Assembly: GCA_002377985.1 (NCBI GenBank)
Contig: DFQW01000161.1
Span: 14,708 to 33,497, forward strand
DNA from: Halieaceae bacterium UBA3479
GTDB lineage: Bacteria; Pseudomonadota; Gammaproteobacteria; Pseudomonadales; Halieaceae
Reading direction: 5' to 3'
Length of the DNA: 18,790 nt
The translations under genes were made by a program, and so were the position numbers. Shown here one piece after another: positions 7,424 to 15,311 of this stretch (positions within the stretch are counted from its first letter, which is position 1; each line of letters starts with the position of its first letter). The notes beneath the pieces are model-generated. The model saw nothing but the letters and a program-made list of their open reading frames with translations. It did no database searches and had not been told where the DNA came from.

Positions 7424-10072
7424 ATGGCGCAGTTAGATGAAACAGAAATCGACGAGTGGACCGAATCCCTCGATGCCGTTTTGCGATTCAATGGCCCGGC
7501 GGCCACGGGGCAGTTGCTTCGCCACTTGTCCGAGCACGCCCAGTCCTCCCGAGTGCCCCTGCCCGATGCCATAACCACACCTTTTCGCAACACGATCTCT
7601 CCCGCTGACGAGCGGCCCATGCCGGGTGATTTGTTCATGGAACGGCGGATCCGCTCACTGGTTCGCTGGAATGCGATGGCCATGGTGATGCGCGCCAATG
7701 ACAATGAAGATGGGTTGGGCGGCCATATTTCGAGTTTCTCTTCCAGCGCCACGCTCTACGATGTCGGCATGAACCATTTCTTCAGGGGTACGGCCAATGG
7801 GCATCCCGGTGATTTGGTTTATTACCAGGGACACAGTGCGCCGGGGATGTATGCGCGCTCTTACCTTGAAGGTGTGATCAGCGAGTCGCAGTTGGAGAAT
7901 TTCAGACGCGAGGTTGGTGGCGGGGGTCTCTCCTCCTATCCCCACCCGTGGTTGATGCCCAACTATTGGCAATTTCCCACGGTATCCATGGGGCTCGGGC
8001 CAATTCAGGCGATCTATCAGGCCCACGTCATGAAGTATCAAAGTAAGCGGGGTCTGGTGGATCATCGCGATCGCAAGATTTGGTGCTTTCTTGGAGACGG
8101 CGAGTGCGACGAGCCCGAGTCACTCGGCGCCATCGCGCTGGCGGGGCGCGAGCGACTGGGCAATTTACATTTTGTTGTGAACTGCAATCTACAGCGGCTC
8201 GACGGGCCCGTGCGCGGCAATGGCAAGATCATTCAGGAGCTGGAGGGCGTGTTCCGGGGTGCTGGATGGCAGGTCATCAAGGTGATCTGGGGACGCAAAT
8301 GGGATCCGCTCCTCGAGCGAGATCACAATGGGCGGCTGCAGAAGATCATGGACGAGGTCTGTGATGGCGAATTGCAGAACTGCAAATTCAACGGCGGTGC
8401 CTACACCCGGGAGCACTTCTTCGGTAAACATCCGGAGACGTTGGCTCTGGTCAAAGATCTGAGCGACGAGGACATTATGTACCTCAATCGTGGCGGACAT
8501 GACCCCTACAAGGTCTATGCGGCATACGCGGCGGCATGCGAGGAGCTGGAGCGGCCCACCGTGATTCTTGCGATGACGGTGAAGGGTTATGGCACCAGCG
8601 AGGCCGGTGAGGCGTCAAACGAAACCCACTCCCTGAAGAAGCTGGATCTCAAAAGCCTGCAGGCCTTCAGGGATCGCTTCGGTGTGCCCATCAGTGACAA
8701 AGATCTCAAGAGCGTGCCTTTTTATCGACCACCCGAAGACAGCCCGGAACTCCGTTACATGCGAGAGCGGCGGGCTGAACTGGGCGGTAGCGTGCCCGCC
8801 CGGAGGGCGACCTCTTACTCCTTGCCAGCACCGCCGCGGAATATTTTTTCAAGCCAGCTGAAAAGCTCCGGCAAGCGACAAATCAGCACCACCATGGCGT
8901 TTGTTCGCATTCTCTCCACCTTGCTCAAGGACAAGACGATGGGTGAGCGCGTGGTGCCGATTGTGCCGGACGAGGCGCGCACCTTTGGTATGGAAGGTAT
9001 GTTTCGGCAGATGGGGATCTATTCCTCTGTCGGGCAGCGTTATACCCCGCATGATTCGGGGGGCATCCTGTATTACAAAGAGGCCGAAACTGGCCAGATC
9101 CTCGAAGAGGGGATAAACGAGGCGGGCGCATTTTCAGCCTGGCTCGCCGCGGCCACGTCCTACAGTGTGTCGGACTATCCGATGGTGCCTTTTTATATTT
9201 TTTACTCGATGTTTGGCTTTCAACGAATCGGTGATCTGGCCTGGGCCGCCGGTGACTCTCAGGCGAGAGGGTTTTTGATTGGCGCGACCGCCGGACGGAC
9301 CACGCTGAACGGCGAGGGCCTGCAGCATCAGGACGGACACAGTCATCTCTTGGCGTCGACGATTCCCAACTGCATCAGTTACGACCCCGCCTACGCCTTT
9401 GAGCTGGCCGTCATTATCCAGGACGGGATGAGAAGGATGTTTGAAGCCGGAGAGAACTGCTTTTACTACATCACCACGATGAACGAGAACTATGTTCACC
9501 CCGATATGCCCGAAGGCGTAGAAGAGGGCATCGTGCGGGGCCTGTATCAATTGCGCAGCGCTAAGGTCTCCGGCGGACCGGTGGTTCAGCTCATGGGTGC
9601 GGGCGCAATCTTGCGCGAGGTGGAGGCGGCAGCGGAATTGCTGGAAAAGGACTATGGCGTTGCCGCCACTGTCTGGAGCCTTACCAGCGTCAACGAACTC
9701 GCCCGCGAGGGCAATGATGTGGTGCGTTGGAACCGACTTCACCCGACTGCTCAACCGCGCATCCCTTACTTGACACAGCAGCTCGCGGGCGCGGTGGGCC
9801 CGTTTATTGCAGCGACCGACTATCAAAAGGCACACACCGATCAGTTGCGGGAATTTATTCCGGGCGACTTCACGGTGTTGGGAACGGATGGATTCGGCAG
9901 AAGTGACACCCGCCAGCAACTACGGCAGCACTTTGAAGTGAGCCGGGAGCATATCGCGTTGGCGGCGCTGAAGGCGTTGGCAGACCGTGGCGAACTGAAA
10001 GGCGAGACCGTGGCGCAGGCGATCACCCAATTGGGCATTGACGCTGATAAACCCAACCCCATGCACGCATAA
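7424..10072 (+). CDS. aceE: Pyruvate dehydrogenase E1 component, homodimeric type
   Basis: An 882-residue protein matching the length of gammaproteobacterial AceE (E. coli 887). It decarboxylates pyruvate with thiamine diphosphate and transfers the acetyl group to the lipoyl domains of E2 in the cytoplasmic pyruvate dehydrogenase complex. Visible signatures are YYQGHSAPG with an active-site His near residue 137, the ThDP/Mg motif GDGECDEPES near residue 224 with the later NCNLQRLDGPVRGNG segment, the loop histidine in SNETHSLKK, and GINEAGAF (Glu near residue 566), the residue that activates the cofactor. The start is set by GGGGAG and by the family-like N-terminus MAQLDETEIDEW. aceF follows after 22 nt, so the two form an operon. 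The upstream region has paired operators and a hairpin. No pdhR-like regulator gene is adjacent. Confidence 0.97.
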   Translation: MAQLDETEIDEWTESLDAVLRFNGPAATGQLLRHLSEHAQSSRVPLPDAITTPFRNTISPADERPMPGDLFMERRIRSLVRWNAMAMVMRANDNEDGLGGHISSFSSSATLYDVGMNHFFRGTANGHPGDLVYYQGHSAPGMYARSYLEGVISESQLENFRREVGGGGLSSYPHPWLMPNYWQFPTVSMGLGPIQAIYQAHVMKYQSKRGLVDHRDRKIWCFLGDGECDEPESLGAIALAGRERLGNLHFVVNCNLQRLDGPVRGNGKIIQELEGVFRGAGWQVIKVIWGRKWDPLLERDHNGRLQKIMDEVCDGELQNCKFNGGAYTREHFFGKHPETLALVKDLSDEDIMYLNRGGHDPYKVYAAYAAACEELERPTVILAMTVKGYGTSEAGEASNETHSLKKLDLKSLQAFRDRFGVPISDKDLKSVPFYRPPEDSPELRYMRERRAELGGSVPARRATSYSLPAPPRNIFSSQLKSSGKRQISTTMAFVRILSTLLKDKTMGERVVPIVPDEARTFGMEGMFRQMGIYSSVGQRYTPHDSGGILYYKEAETGQILEEGINEAGAFSAWLAAATSYSVSDYPMVPFYIFYSMFGFQRIGDLAWAAGDSQARGFLIGATAGRTTLNGEGLQHQDGHSHLLASTIPNCISYDPAYAFELAVIIQDGMRRMFEAGENCFYYITTMNENYVHPDMPEGVEEGIVRGLYQLRSAKVSGGPVVQLMGAGAILREVEAAAELLEKDYGVAATVWSLTSVNELAREGNDVVRWNRLHPTAQPRIPYLTQQLAGAVGPFIAATDYQKAHTDQLREFIPGDFTVLGTDGFGRSDTRQQLRQHFEVSREHIALAALKALADRGELKGETVAQAITQLGIDADKPNPMHA

Positions 10073-10094
10073 CGGCGATAGAAGGAACCTGAAT

Positions 10095-11795
10095 ATGGCT
10101 GAACAGCTGATCAAAGTGCCTGACATCGGTGGCGCTGAAGGCGCAGAGGTCGTCGAGGTATTGGTTGCCGTTGGTGACGTGATTGAACTTGAGCAAAGCC
10201 TCATTGTGGTCGAGTCGGACAAGGCATCCATGGAAATTCCCGCATCTTCAGCCGGGACCGTCACTGAACTGCGGGTGGCGTTGGGCGACGCCGTCTCGGA
10301 GGGTGATGTGATCCTGGTGCTGGCTACCGAGGGGGTGGCGAGCACGCCCGCACAGATGGCGCCAGAGCCAGAGCCCGAAAAGGCGATTGACCCATCAGAG
10401 CCCAGTTCCAACCAAGCGGAGGCAGCGAGTGCAAAGGCTACCGATACCTCTGGCTCTGCTGCGGGTGAGACAACTTCCGTAGCTGTTCGCATACCGGATT
10501 TGGGCAGCGATCAAGGTGCCGATCTGGTCGAGATACTGGTGCCAGTGGGCACCACTGTCGCCGAGGGAGACTCACTGGTTTTATTGGAGTCGGACAAAGC
10601 ATCGATGGAGGTGCCTGCCCCCGCGGCAGGCGTCATCACCGAGTGGCTGGTCGGTGCAGGTGAGACCGTGCAGGAAGGCGTTGTCATTGCCACCCTGCAA
10701 GTGAGTGCTCCCGCGACGAGTAGCGCCTCTGGCGCGCAGGTCGATGTCCACGCGACCGAAGCCCATGTGAGGGAATCTCCCGCTCCCGCCGTAACCCCAG
10801 CGGCGGCCTCGATGTCGTCTGAGCGCTCGAGCCAGAATGATGCGACTACTGCAATCAGGCCCTCCGCCGCAGTACCACCGACAGAGGGTGGGGGCGCCGT
10901 TTATGCCGGTCCGGCGGTACGCAAACTGGCGCGGGAGTTTGGCGTGGCGCTCGATCGGGTGAGTGGCACCGGTGCCCGGGGCCGGATTCTCAAGGAGGAT
11001 TTGCAGCAATATGTTGCTCGTGCCTTGGCGAGTCCTGATGTTGCATCGGGGACGTCGGCGGGTCTGCCCGCGGTGCCCGAGGTCGACTTTGCGCGCTTCG
11101 GCCCCGTGGAGCGCGTTGCCAGAGCGCGCATCGACAAATTGACGGCGAGCAACATGGTGCGCTCCTGGCTGAATGTTCCCCATGTCACCCAATTTGATGA
11201 TGCGGACATCAGTGATCTAGAGCAGTTCCGCAAGGCGTTAAAAGCCGAGGCGGAGCAGCGCGGCCTGCGCCTCTCGCCATTGCCTTTCATCATCAAGGCG
11301 TGTGCCTTGGCGCTGGCGGATCACCCCAAACTAAAAGCCTCGCTGGCAGATGGCGGCGAGACGCTGGTACTGAAGGACTACTGTCACATCGGCATGGCGG
11401 TGGATACGCCGGGAGGTTTGGTGGTGCCAGTGCTTCGCGATGTCGACAAAAAATCGATCTGGACGCTGGCCTCAGAAATCACAATCTTGGCAGCCAAGGC
11501 GCGTGACAAGCAGCTCAAGCCCGACGAAATGCAAGGCGGTGTTTTCACCGTCAGCAGCCTTGGTGCCATCGGCGGACGCGGATTCACGCCCATCATCAAT
11601 ACGCCGGAAGTGGGTATTCTGGGGGTGGGTCGGGCGGCTATCCAGCCTGTTTGGGATGGGGCGGCGTTCCAGCCTCGTAATATGCTACCCCTTGCCCTGT
11701 CCTATGATCACCGGGTGGTCAACGGGGGAGACGGCGGGCGTTTTCTGACGGCGCTCATCGCCCTGCTGGCAGATGTGCGGCGGATGGTCATGTGA
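10095..11795 (+). CDS. aceF: Pyruvate dehydrogenase E2, dihydrolipoamide acetyltransferase, two lipoyl domains
   Basis: A 566-residue E2. Two lipoyl domains are present, each with the ESDKASME motif (lipoylated Lys43 and Lys168), joined by Ala/Pro/Glu/Ser-rich linkers. A peripheral subunit-binding domain spans about 270-308 (YAGPAVRKLAREFGV, then GTGARGRILKEDL). The catalytic acyltransferase domain runs from about 335 to the end and carries DHRVVNG with His539. The usual Asp four residues later is Asn543; I recall Asn at this place also in Azotobacter E2p, so it need not be a defect. E. coli AceF has three lipoyl domains, so two is a common variant. ATG 10095 is preceded by AAGGA (10082-10086) at a normal distance; an open frame extends upstream into aceE but lacks support. 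The E3 gene (lpd) is not in the window and must be elsewhere. Confidence 0.96.
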   Translation: MAEQLIKVPDIGGAEGAEVVEVLVAVGDVIELEQSLIVVESDKASMEIPASSAGTVTELRVALGDAVSEGDVILVLATEGVASTPAQMAPEPEPEKAIDPSEPSSNQAEAASAKATDTSGSAAGETTSVAVRIPDLGSDQGADLVEILVPVGTTVAEGDSLVLLESDKASMEVPAPAAGVITEWLVGAGETVQEGVVIATLQVSAPATSSASGAQVDVHATEAHVRESPAPAVTPAAASMSSERSSQNDATTAIRPSAAVPPTEGGGAVYAGPAVRKLAREFGVALDRVSGTGARGRILKEDLQQYVARALASPDVASGTSAGLPAVPEVDFARFGPVERVARARIDKLTASNMVRSWLNVPHVTQFDDADISDLEQFRKALKAEAEQRGLRLSPLPFIIKACALALADHPKLKASLADGGETLVLKDYCHIGMAVDTPGGLVVPVLRDVDKKSIWTLASEITILAAKARDKQLKPDEMQGGVFTVSSLGAIGGRGFTPIINTPEVGILGVGRAAIQPVWDGAAFQPRNMLPLALSYDHRVVNGGDGGRFLTALIALLADVRRMVM

Positions 11796-11859
11796 CGTCG
11801 GCCCATTTCGGATTTCAGCGTCTACTATTTGCGCATTGGTCGAGCATTAGGGAGTGCTG

Positions 11860-12513
11860 ATGGACGAGTGCACCCCCGGTGAATGTGCGGCACGTCGTTT
11901 GCATCTTGCGGGCGTGGTACTCGCCGCGGGCGCCGGGCGTCGTCTGGGCTATAGACCCAAAGGCTTGATTACCGTGCGCGGCGAGCCGCTGTTGCGACGT
12001 CAACTGCGTTTGCTGTCTGAGGCTGGCGTGGATGAACTGGTTGTGGTGCTCGGGCACCACAGTGAGCAACTGCTGCCCTTGTTGGCGGACTTTGACGTGG
12101 CCGCCGTAGTGCAACCGGGAGATGCGCACTCACAGGCGGCTTCACTGCAGCTTGGCGTTTCAGCCTTGTCGGCAAGCGTCGATGCTGCCCTTGTCGTTCC
12201 GGTCGATATGCCAGCGCTCGAGGCTTCGGATTTGGTTGCCTTGATCGGCGCCTTTAAGCACGCCGAGCCCCATATTGAATTTGTCGGCCCAAGGGTCAAC
12301 GACCGACCCGGCAATCCGGTGCTGCTTAGTCGCGCGGTTATCGAGCAGGTGCTTAGGGGTGAGGGTGACTTTGGCAGCGGGCAATGGCGTCATCGCGAGG
12401 CAGCGTGGGCGCTGGATTGGGTCACCGACAACCCGCGCTACCTGATCGATATAGATACCCCCCAGCACCTGCAGCGCTGGGCCGATGAGTCAGCCGAACT
12501 TCAGGGCAGTTGA
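11860..12513 (+). CDS. MobA-like nucleotidyltransferase (MocA-type family)
   Basis: A 217-residue protein of the MobA-like NTP transferase family. It opens with the nucleotide-binding loop LAAGAGRRLG (21-30) and a lysine at 34, has the metal-binding VDMP (115-118), the RPGNPVLLSR segment (149-158) found in MocA-type molybdopterin cytidylyltransferases, and a closing DIDTPQHL (197-204). Such enzymes join CTP or GTP to molybdopterin, or activate other phosphorylated small molecules. ATG 11860 is selected because GGGAG (11850-11854) lies 5 nt upstream; the in-frame GTG 11854 overlaps that site. It lies 64 nt after aceF with no terminator visible, so read-through from the pdh operon is possible. 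No molybdoenzyme (xanthine or CO dehydrogenase type) gene is nearby, so the substrate remains open. Confidence 0.8.
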   Translation: MDECTPGECAARRLHLAGVVLAAGAGRRLGYRPKGLITVRGEPLLRRQLRLLSEAGVDELVVVLGHHSEQLLPLLADFDVAAVVQPGDAHSQAASLQLGVSALSASVDAALVVPVDMPALEASDLVALIGAFKHAEPHIEFVGPRVNDRPGNPVLLSRAVIEQVLRGEGDFGSGQWRHREAAWALDWVTDNPRYLIDIDTPQHLQRWADESAELQGS

Positions 12514-12594
12514 GCGCCACGTTGGCCGTGCCGGGCGCAGGTGCGCCTGTGCACTGCAAAGGCGCCTCCCGCGACGCGAGCCGAGTGGATTACA

Positions 12595-13029
12595 TCACAG
12601 GGCCAGCATCACCGCCCTGACGGCAAGCGCGATCAGACAAACACTCGCCAGGCCAAAAAGCGCAAAGCGAATGGGGATTGTGTTGACATTGGCCTGCCAG
12701 AAGCTGTGCAGAATGCGTAACCCGGTATAGCCCCAGGCCAGATTAACGCTCAGTGCCGAGTTATCCCCCATTAGCGCCAGCATAATTACCACAGGATAAA
12801 ACACCGTTGGCTGTTCCATCAGATGGGTGTAGTTGTGTGAAATCCAGTTGGCTTTGGCAGGCATTTGTGCCTCTCCGTCACCGCCGCGAGCGCCAGGTGG
12901 CATGTCTCCCAACGCGATACCGGCTGCCTTGAAGGCCGGTAGGCGGCGTGCGAGGAGCCAAAGGAAAACAATCATGGACCACCCGGCCAAAACGGCGGCG
13001 GGGGCGAGAATGGCGGTTTCAGTTTGCAT
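12595..13029 (-). CDS. MAPEG-family membrane protein
   Basis: A 144-residue membrane protein on the minus strand with hydrophobic segments at about residues 8-27, 76-92, 96-112 and 121-143. The conserved MAPEG region is clear: NYTHLMEQPTVFYPVV, preceded by a polar loop. MAPEG proteins (membrane-associated proteins in eicosanoid and glutathione metabolism) include microsomal glutathione transferases; bacterial members are often of unknown substrate. A good Shine-Dalgarno (GGGAG on the minus strand, just before the ATG at 13029) supports the start. It converges on the MobA-like gene (81-nt gap) and is divergent from fabV. Family assignment is solid; enzymatic activity is not shown, because the glutathione-binding residues of this bacterial subgroup are not well defined. 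Confidence 0.85.
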   Translation of the reverse strand: MQTETAILAPAAVLAGWSMIVFLWLLARRLPAFKAAGIALGDMPPGARGGDGEAQMPAKANWISHNYTHLMEQPTVFYPVVIMLALMGDNSALSVNLAWGYTGLRILHSFWQANVNTIPIRFALFGLASVCLIALAVRAVMLAL

Positions 13030-13171
13030 CGATTTCTCCCGGAGTTATTGCTTCACGTTGCTTTTATGGTTACCAACCCGGCCCTGGGCGGGGTGTCCTG
13101 CGTATGCGCCGTGACCTCGGTATGGCACCCGGCAGTCAGGACCTCCAGTGTGCGCCCTAAGTCCCCCTGCG

Positions 13172-13180
13172 TGCTAGACT
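13172..13180 (+). promoter_or_regulatory. Candidate extended -10 promoter of fabV
   Basis: TGCTAGACT gives an extended -10 (TGn followed by TAGACT, four of six bases) 28 nt before the fabV ATG, inside the 179-nt divergent gap. No good -35 is seen, which is compatible with extended -10 promoters. This is a sequence match only. Confidence 0.35.
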
Positions 13181-13208
13181 TTGCGCTCTTTTTTCTGGAG
13201 CTTGGTCC

Positions 13209-14399
13209 ATGGTGATTCAGCCCAAAGTGCGCGGGTTTCTGTGCACCACGACCCATCCAACGGGATGCCTCGAAAACGTGCGGCGGCAGATAGCGCACGT
13301 GCGGGATAAGGGCGAGATAGCCGGCGGCCCCAAGCGGGTGCTGGTGCTGGGCGCTTCCACAGGTTACGGACTTGCCTCGCGCATTACAGCCGCTTTCGGT
13401 TCAGGTGCTGCCACCATTGGCGTATTTTTCGAAAAGCCGGGTAACGAGCGTAAGCCCGGCACCGCGGGCTGGTATAACTCGGCAGCGTTCCATCAACTGG
13501 CCGACGAGGCAGGCCTTTACGCGAAAAGCCTTAATGGCGATGCTTTTTCAGATGAGGTGAAAGCGCAGGTCATTGACCTGATCAAGGCAGATCTCGGGCA
13601 GGTCGATCTGGTGATCTACAGTTTGGCGGCGCCGCGTCGAACCCATCCCAAAACGGGTGAAGTCTTTAGCTCTACGCTCAAACCAATTGGTCGGGCGACC
13701 ACGCAAAAGGGCGTGAATACGGACAAGGAAGTTATTCAGGATTTTCACCTGGAGCCTGCAACCCAGGAAGAAATTGACCACACCGTGGCCGTGATGGGTG
13801 GCGAGGACTGGGAGATGTGGATGACAGCGCTAGCCGAGGCGGGCGTGCTCGCTGAGGGCGTTAAGACTACCGCTTATACCTACATTGGCGAGAAGATTAC
13901 CTGGGATATTTATTGGCATGGCACGATTGGCGCCGCCAAACAGGATCTTGACCGACGGGTTCAGGGTATTCGCGAGCGACTGTCAGCACTGGGTGGCGAT
14001 GCCCGGGTGTCGGTGCTCAAGGCTGTTGTCACTCAGGCGTCCGCGGCGATTCCTGCGATGCCCATTTATCTCGCGATTCTGTTCAAGGTGATGAAGGCTC
14101 GCGGTGTTCACGAGGGGTGTATTGAGCAAATCGACCGTTTGTTCCGCGACCGGCTTTACGGCGAAAGCGATCTCGATGAGGAGGGGCGCTTGCGGGTGGA
14201 TGAGCTAGAACTCGATCCCGCGGTGCAGGCTGAAGTGGCGGCGATTTGGGAGCAAATTAATACCGACAACCTCAAGTCGCTGGCGGATTTTGAGGGCTAC
14301 CGGCGGGAGTTCCTGCAACTTTTTGGCTTTGGCGTTGACGGCGTGGATTACGCAGCCGATGTGGATCCCGATATCGCCATCAGCGCGCTGGTAGAGTGA
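13209..14399 (+). CDS. fabV: FabV-type NADH-dependent enoyl-ACP / trans-2-enoyl-CoA reductase
   Basis: A 396-residue protein of standard FabV length, catalysing the last reduction of each fatty-acid elongation cycle (trans-2-enoyl-ACP or -CoA to the saturated form) in the cytoplasm. The Rossmann motif [10 protein letters not shown] (48-57) includes Tyr53, followed by Asp111 in LNGDAF. The catalytic pair Tyr235-x8-Lys244 (in [11 protein letters not shown]) has the eight-residue spacing that separates FabV from FabI (six). These positions agree with those I recall from characterised FabV enzymes. FabV is naturally insensitive to triclosan in several species, so this host may be as well. GGAG (13197-13200) lies 8 nt before the ATG. 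The next gene starts 1 nt after the stop. Whether this is the only enoyl-ACP reductase cannot be seen here. Confidence 0.96.
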   Translation: MVIQPKVRGFLCTTTHPTGCLENVRRQIAHVRDKGEIAGGPKRVLVLGASTGYGLASRITAAFGSGAATIGVFFEKPGNERKPGTAGWYNSAAFHQLADEAGLYAKSLNGDAFSDEVKAQVIDLIKADLGQVDLVIYSLAAPRRTHPKTGEVFSSTLKPIGRATTQKGVNTDKEVIQDFHLEPATQEEIDHTVAVMGGEDWEMWMTALAEAGVLAEGVKTTAYTYIGEKITWDIYWHGTIGAAKQDLDRRVQGIRERLSALGGDARVSVLKAVVTQASAAIPAMPIYLAILFKVMKARGVHEGCIEQIDRLFRDRLYGESDLDEEGRLRVDELELDPAVQAEVAAIWEQINTDNLKSLADFEGYRREFLQLFGFGVDGVDYAADVDPDIAISALVE

Positions 14400-14400
14400 G

Positions 14401-15237
14401 ATGCAGCCCCACGGCGAAGTCAGGGTGTTATCCCCGCGGGTGCGTCGCATCGTCGCCCCCAACCCGGGCCCCATGACGGGTCCCGGTACCAATACCTACA
14501 TTATTGGTAATACTGAGTTGGCAGTCATTGATCCCGGTCCTGCGATACCCAGCCATGTTGATGCGATTCTGAGCAGTGTCGGCGAGCGCCTGCGCTATGT
14601 AGTGTGTACCCATACCCATCCCGATCACTCCCCGGGCGCGGCGGTGCTTGCAGAAAATACAGGTGCCACATTGGTGGGGCGCGTCACCGCGGACGACCGA
14701 CATCAGGATCTGACGTTTCAACCCGAGGCGCAGATTGAGGATGATGCCCGCATTGCGGGCGACGGGTGGACGCTGCGGGCGATCCGTACCCCCGGGCACG
14801 TGGACAATCATGTGTGCTATCTGCTCGAGGAAGAGGGGGTGGTTTTCGCGGGTGACCACATCATGAATGGCTCCACGGTGGTGATCGTGCCCCCGGGTGG
14901 CAGCATGGCGCACTACATCGCGTCGCTAAAACGACTGCTGGAATATGATGTGCGTACGGTTGCCCCCGGACATGGCGATCTCATCCCTGATTGCCGTGCC
15001 GAGGTGGAAAAACTGGTGCGTCATCGGCTGATGCGAGAGGCCAAAGTGGCGCGGGCGCTGGCATCTGAACCCCAGTCGCTCGATACGCTGGTGGTGTCTG
15101 TTTACGACGACGTCGATCCCGCGATGCATGAGTGGGCAAAGCTGTCGCTACTGGCGCACCTCATCAAATTAGAGAGCGAGGGACGTAGCGTGCGGTCCTC
15201 AGACAAAGGCGAAGAACGGTGGTGCGAAGCGGCCTGA
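14401..15237 (+). CDS. MBL-fold metallo-hydrolase, LACTB2-like
   Basis: A 278-residue metallo-beta-lactamase-fold hydrolase with all metal ligands: HTHPDH (His71, His73, Asp75, His76), His133 in TPGHVDNH, Asp152 in FAGDH and His191 in APGHGD. After the catalytic domain a helical, winged-helix-like tail (about 200-270: RHRLMREAKVARAL and SLLAHLIKLESEG) matches the LACTB2/'beta-lactamase-like protein 2' layout. Human LACTB2 is a mitochondrial endoribonuclease; bacterial members are also proposed to cleave thioesters or other esters, so the substrate is open. The ATG follows the fabV stop by 1 nt, pointing to cotranscription and perhaps coupled translation with fatty-acid synthesis. Family and active site are certain; the biological role is not. 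Confidence 0.88.
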   Translation: MQPHGEVRVLSPRVRRIVAPNPGPMTGPGTNTYIIGNTELAVIDPGPAIPSHVDAILSSVGERLRYVVCTHTHPDHSPGAAVLAENTGATLVGRVTADDRHQDLTFQPEAQIEDDARIAGDGWTLRAIRTPGHVDNHVCYLLEEEGVVFAGDHIMNGSTVVIVPPGGSMAHYIASLKRLLEYDVRTVAPGHGDLIPDCRAEVEKLVRHRLMREAKVARALASEPQSLDTLVVSVYDDVDPAMHEWAKLSLLAHLIKLESEGRSVRSSDKGEERWCEAA

Positions 15238-15311
15238 CGGATGCGGGGCTGCCGGGAGAAGCGCGCCCGATCCATTGAGGGCAACGGTCAAATGAGAGAG
15301 GAAAGACACAC

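Noticed and set aside
9134..9919. A 261-codon open frame on the minus strand
   Set aside because: It is antisense to the AceE coding region, which is conserved throughout; the reverse translation has no recognisable features.
10038..10094. Upstream start for aceF overlapping aceE
   Set aside because: The extra 19 residues do not resemble a lipoyl domain N-terminus, whereas ATG 10095 has AAGGA and begins MAEQLIKVPDIG as expected.
12553..12620. Possible bidirectional terminator between the converging MobA-like and MAPEG genes
   Set aside because: Only a short GGCGC/GCGCC pair (near 12534-12547) is found, with no T-run on either strand, so no terminator is called.
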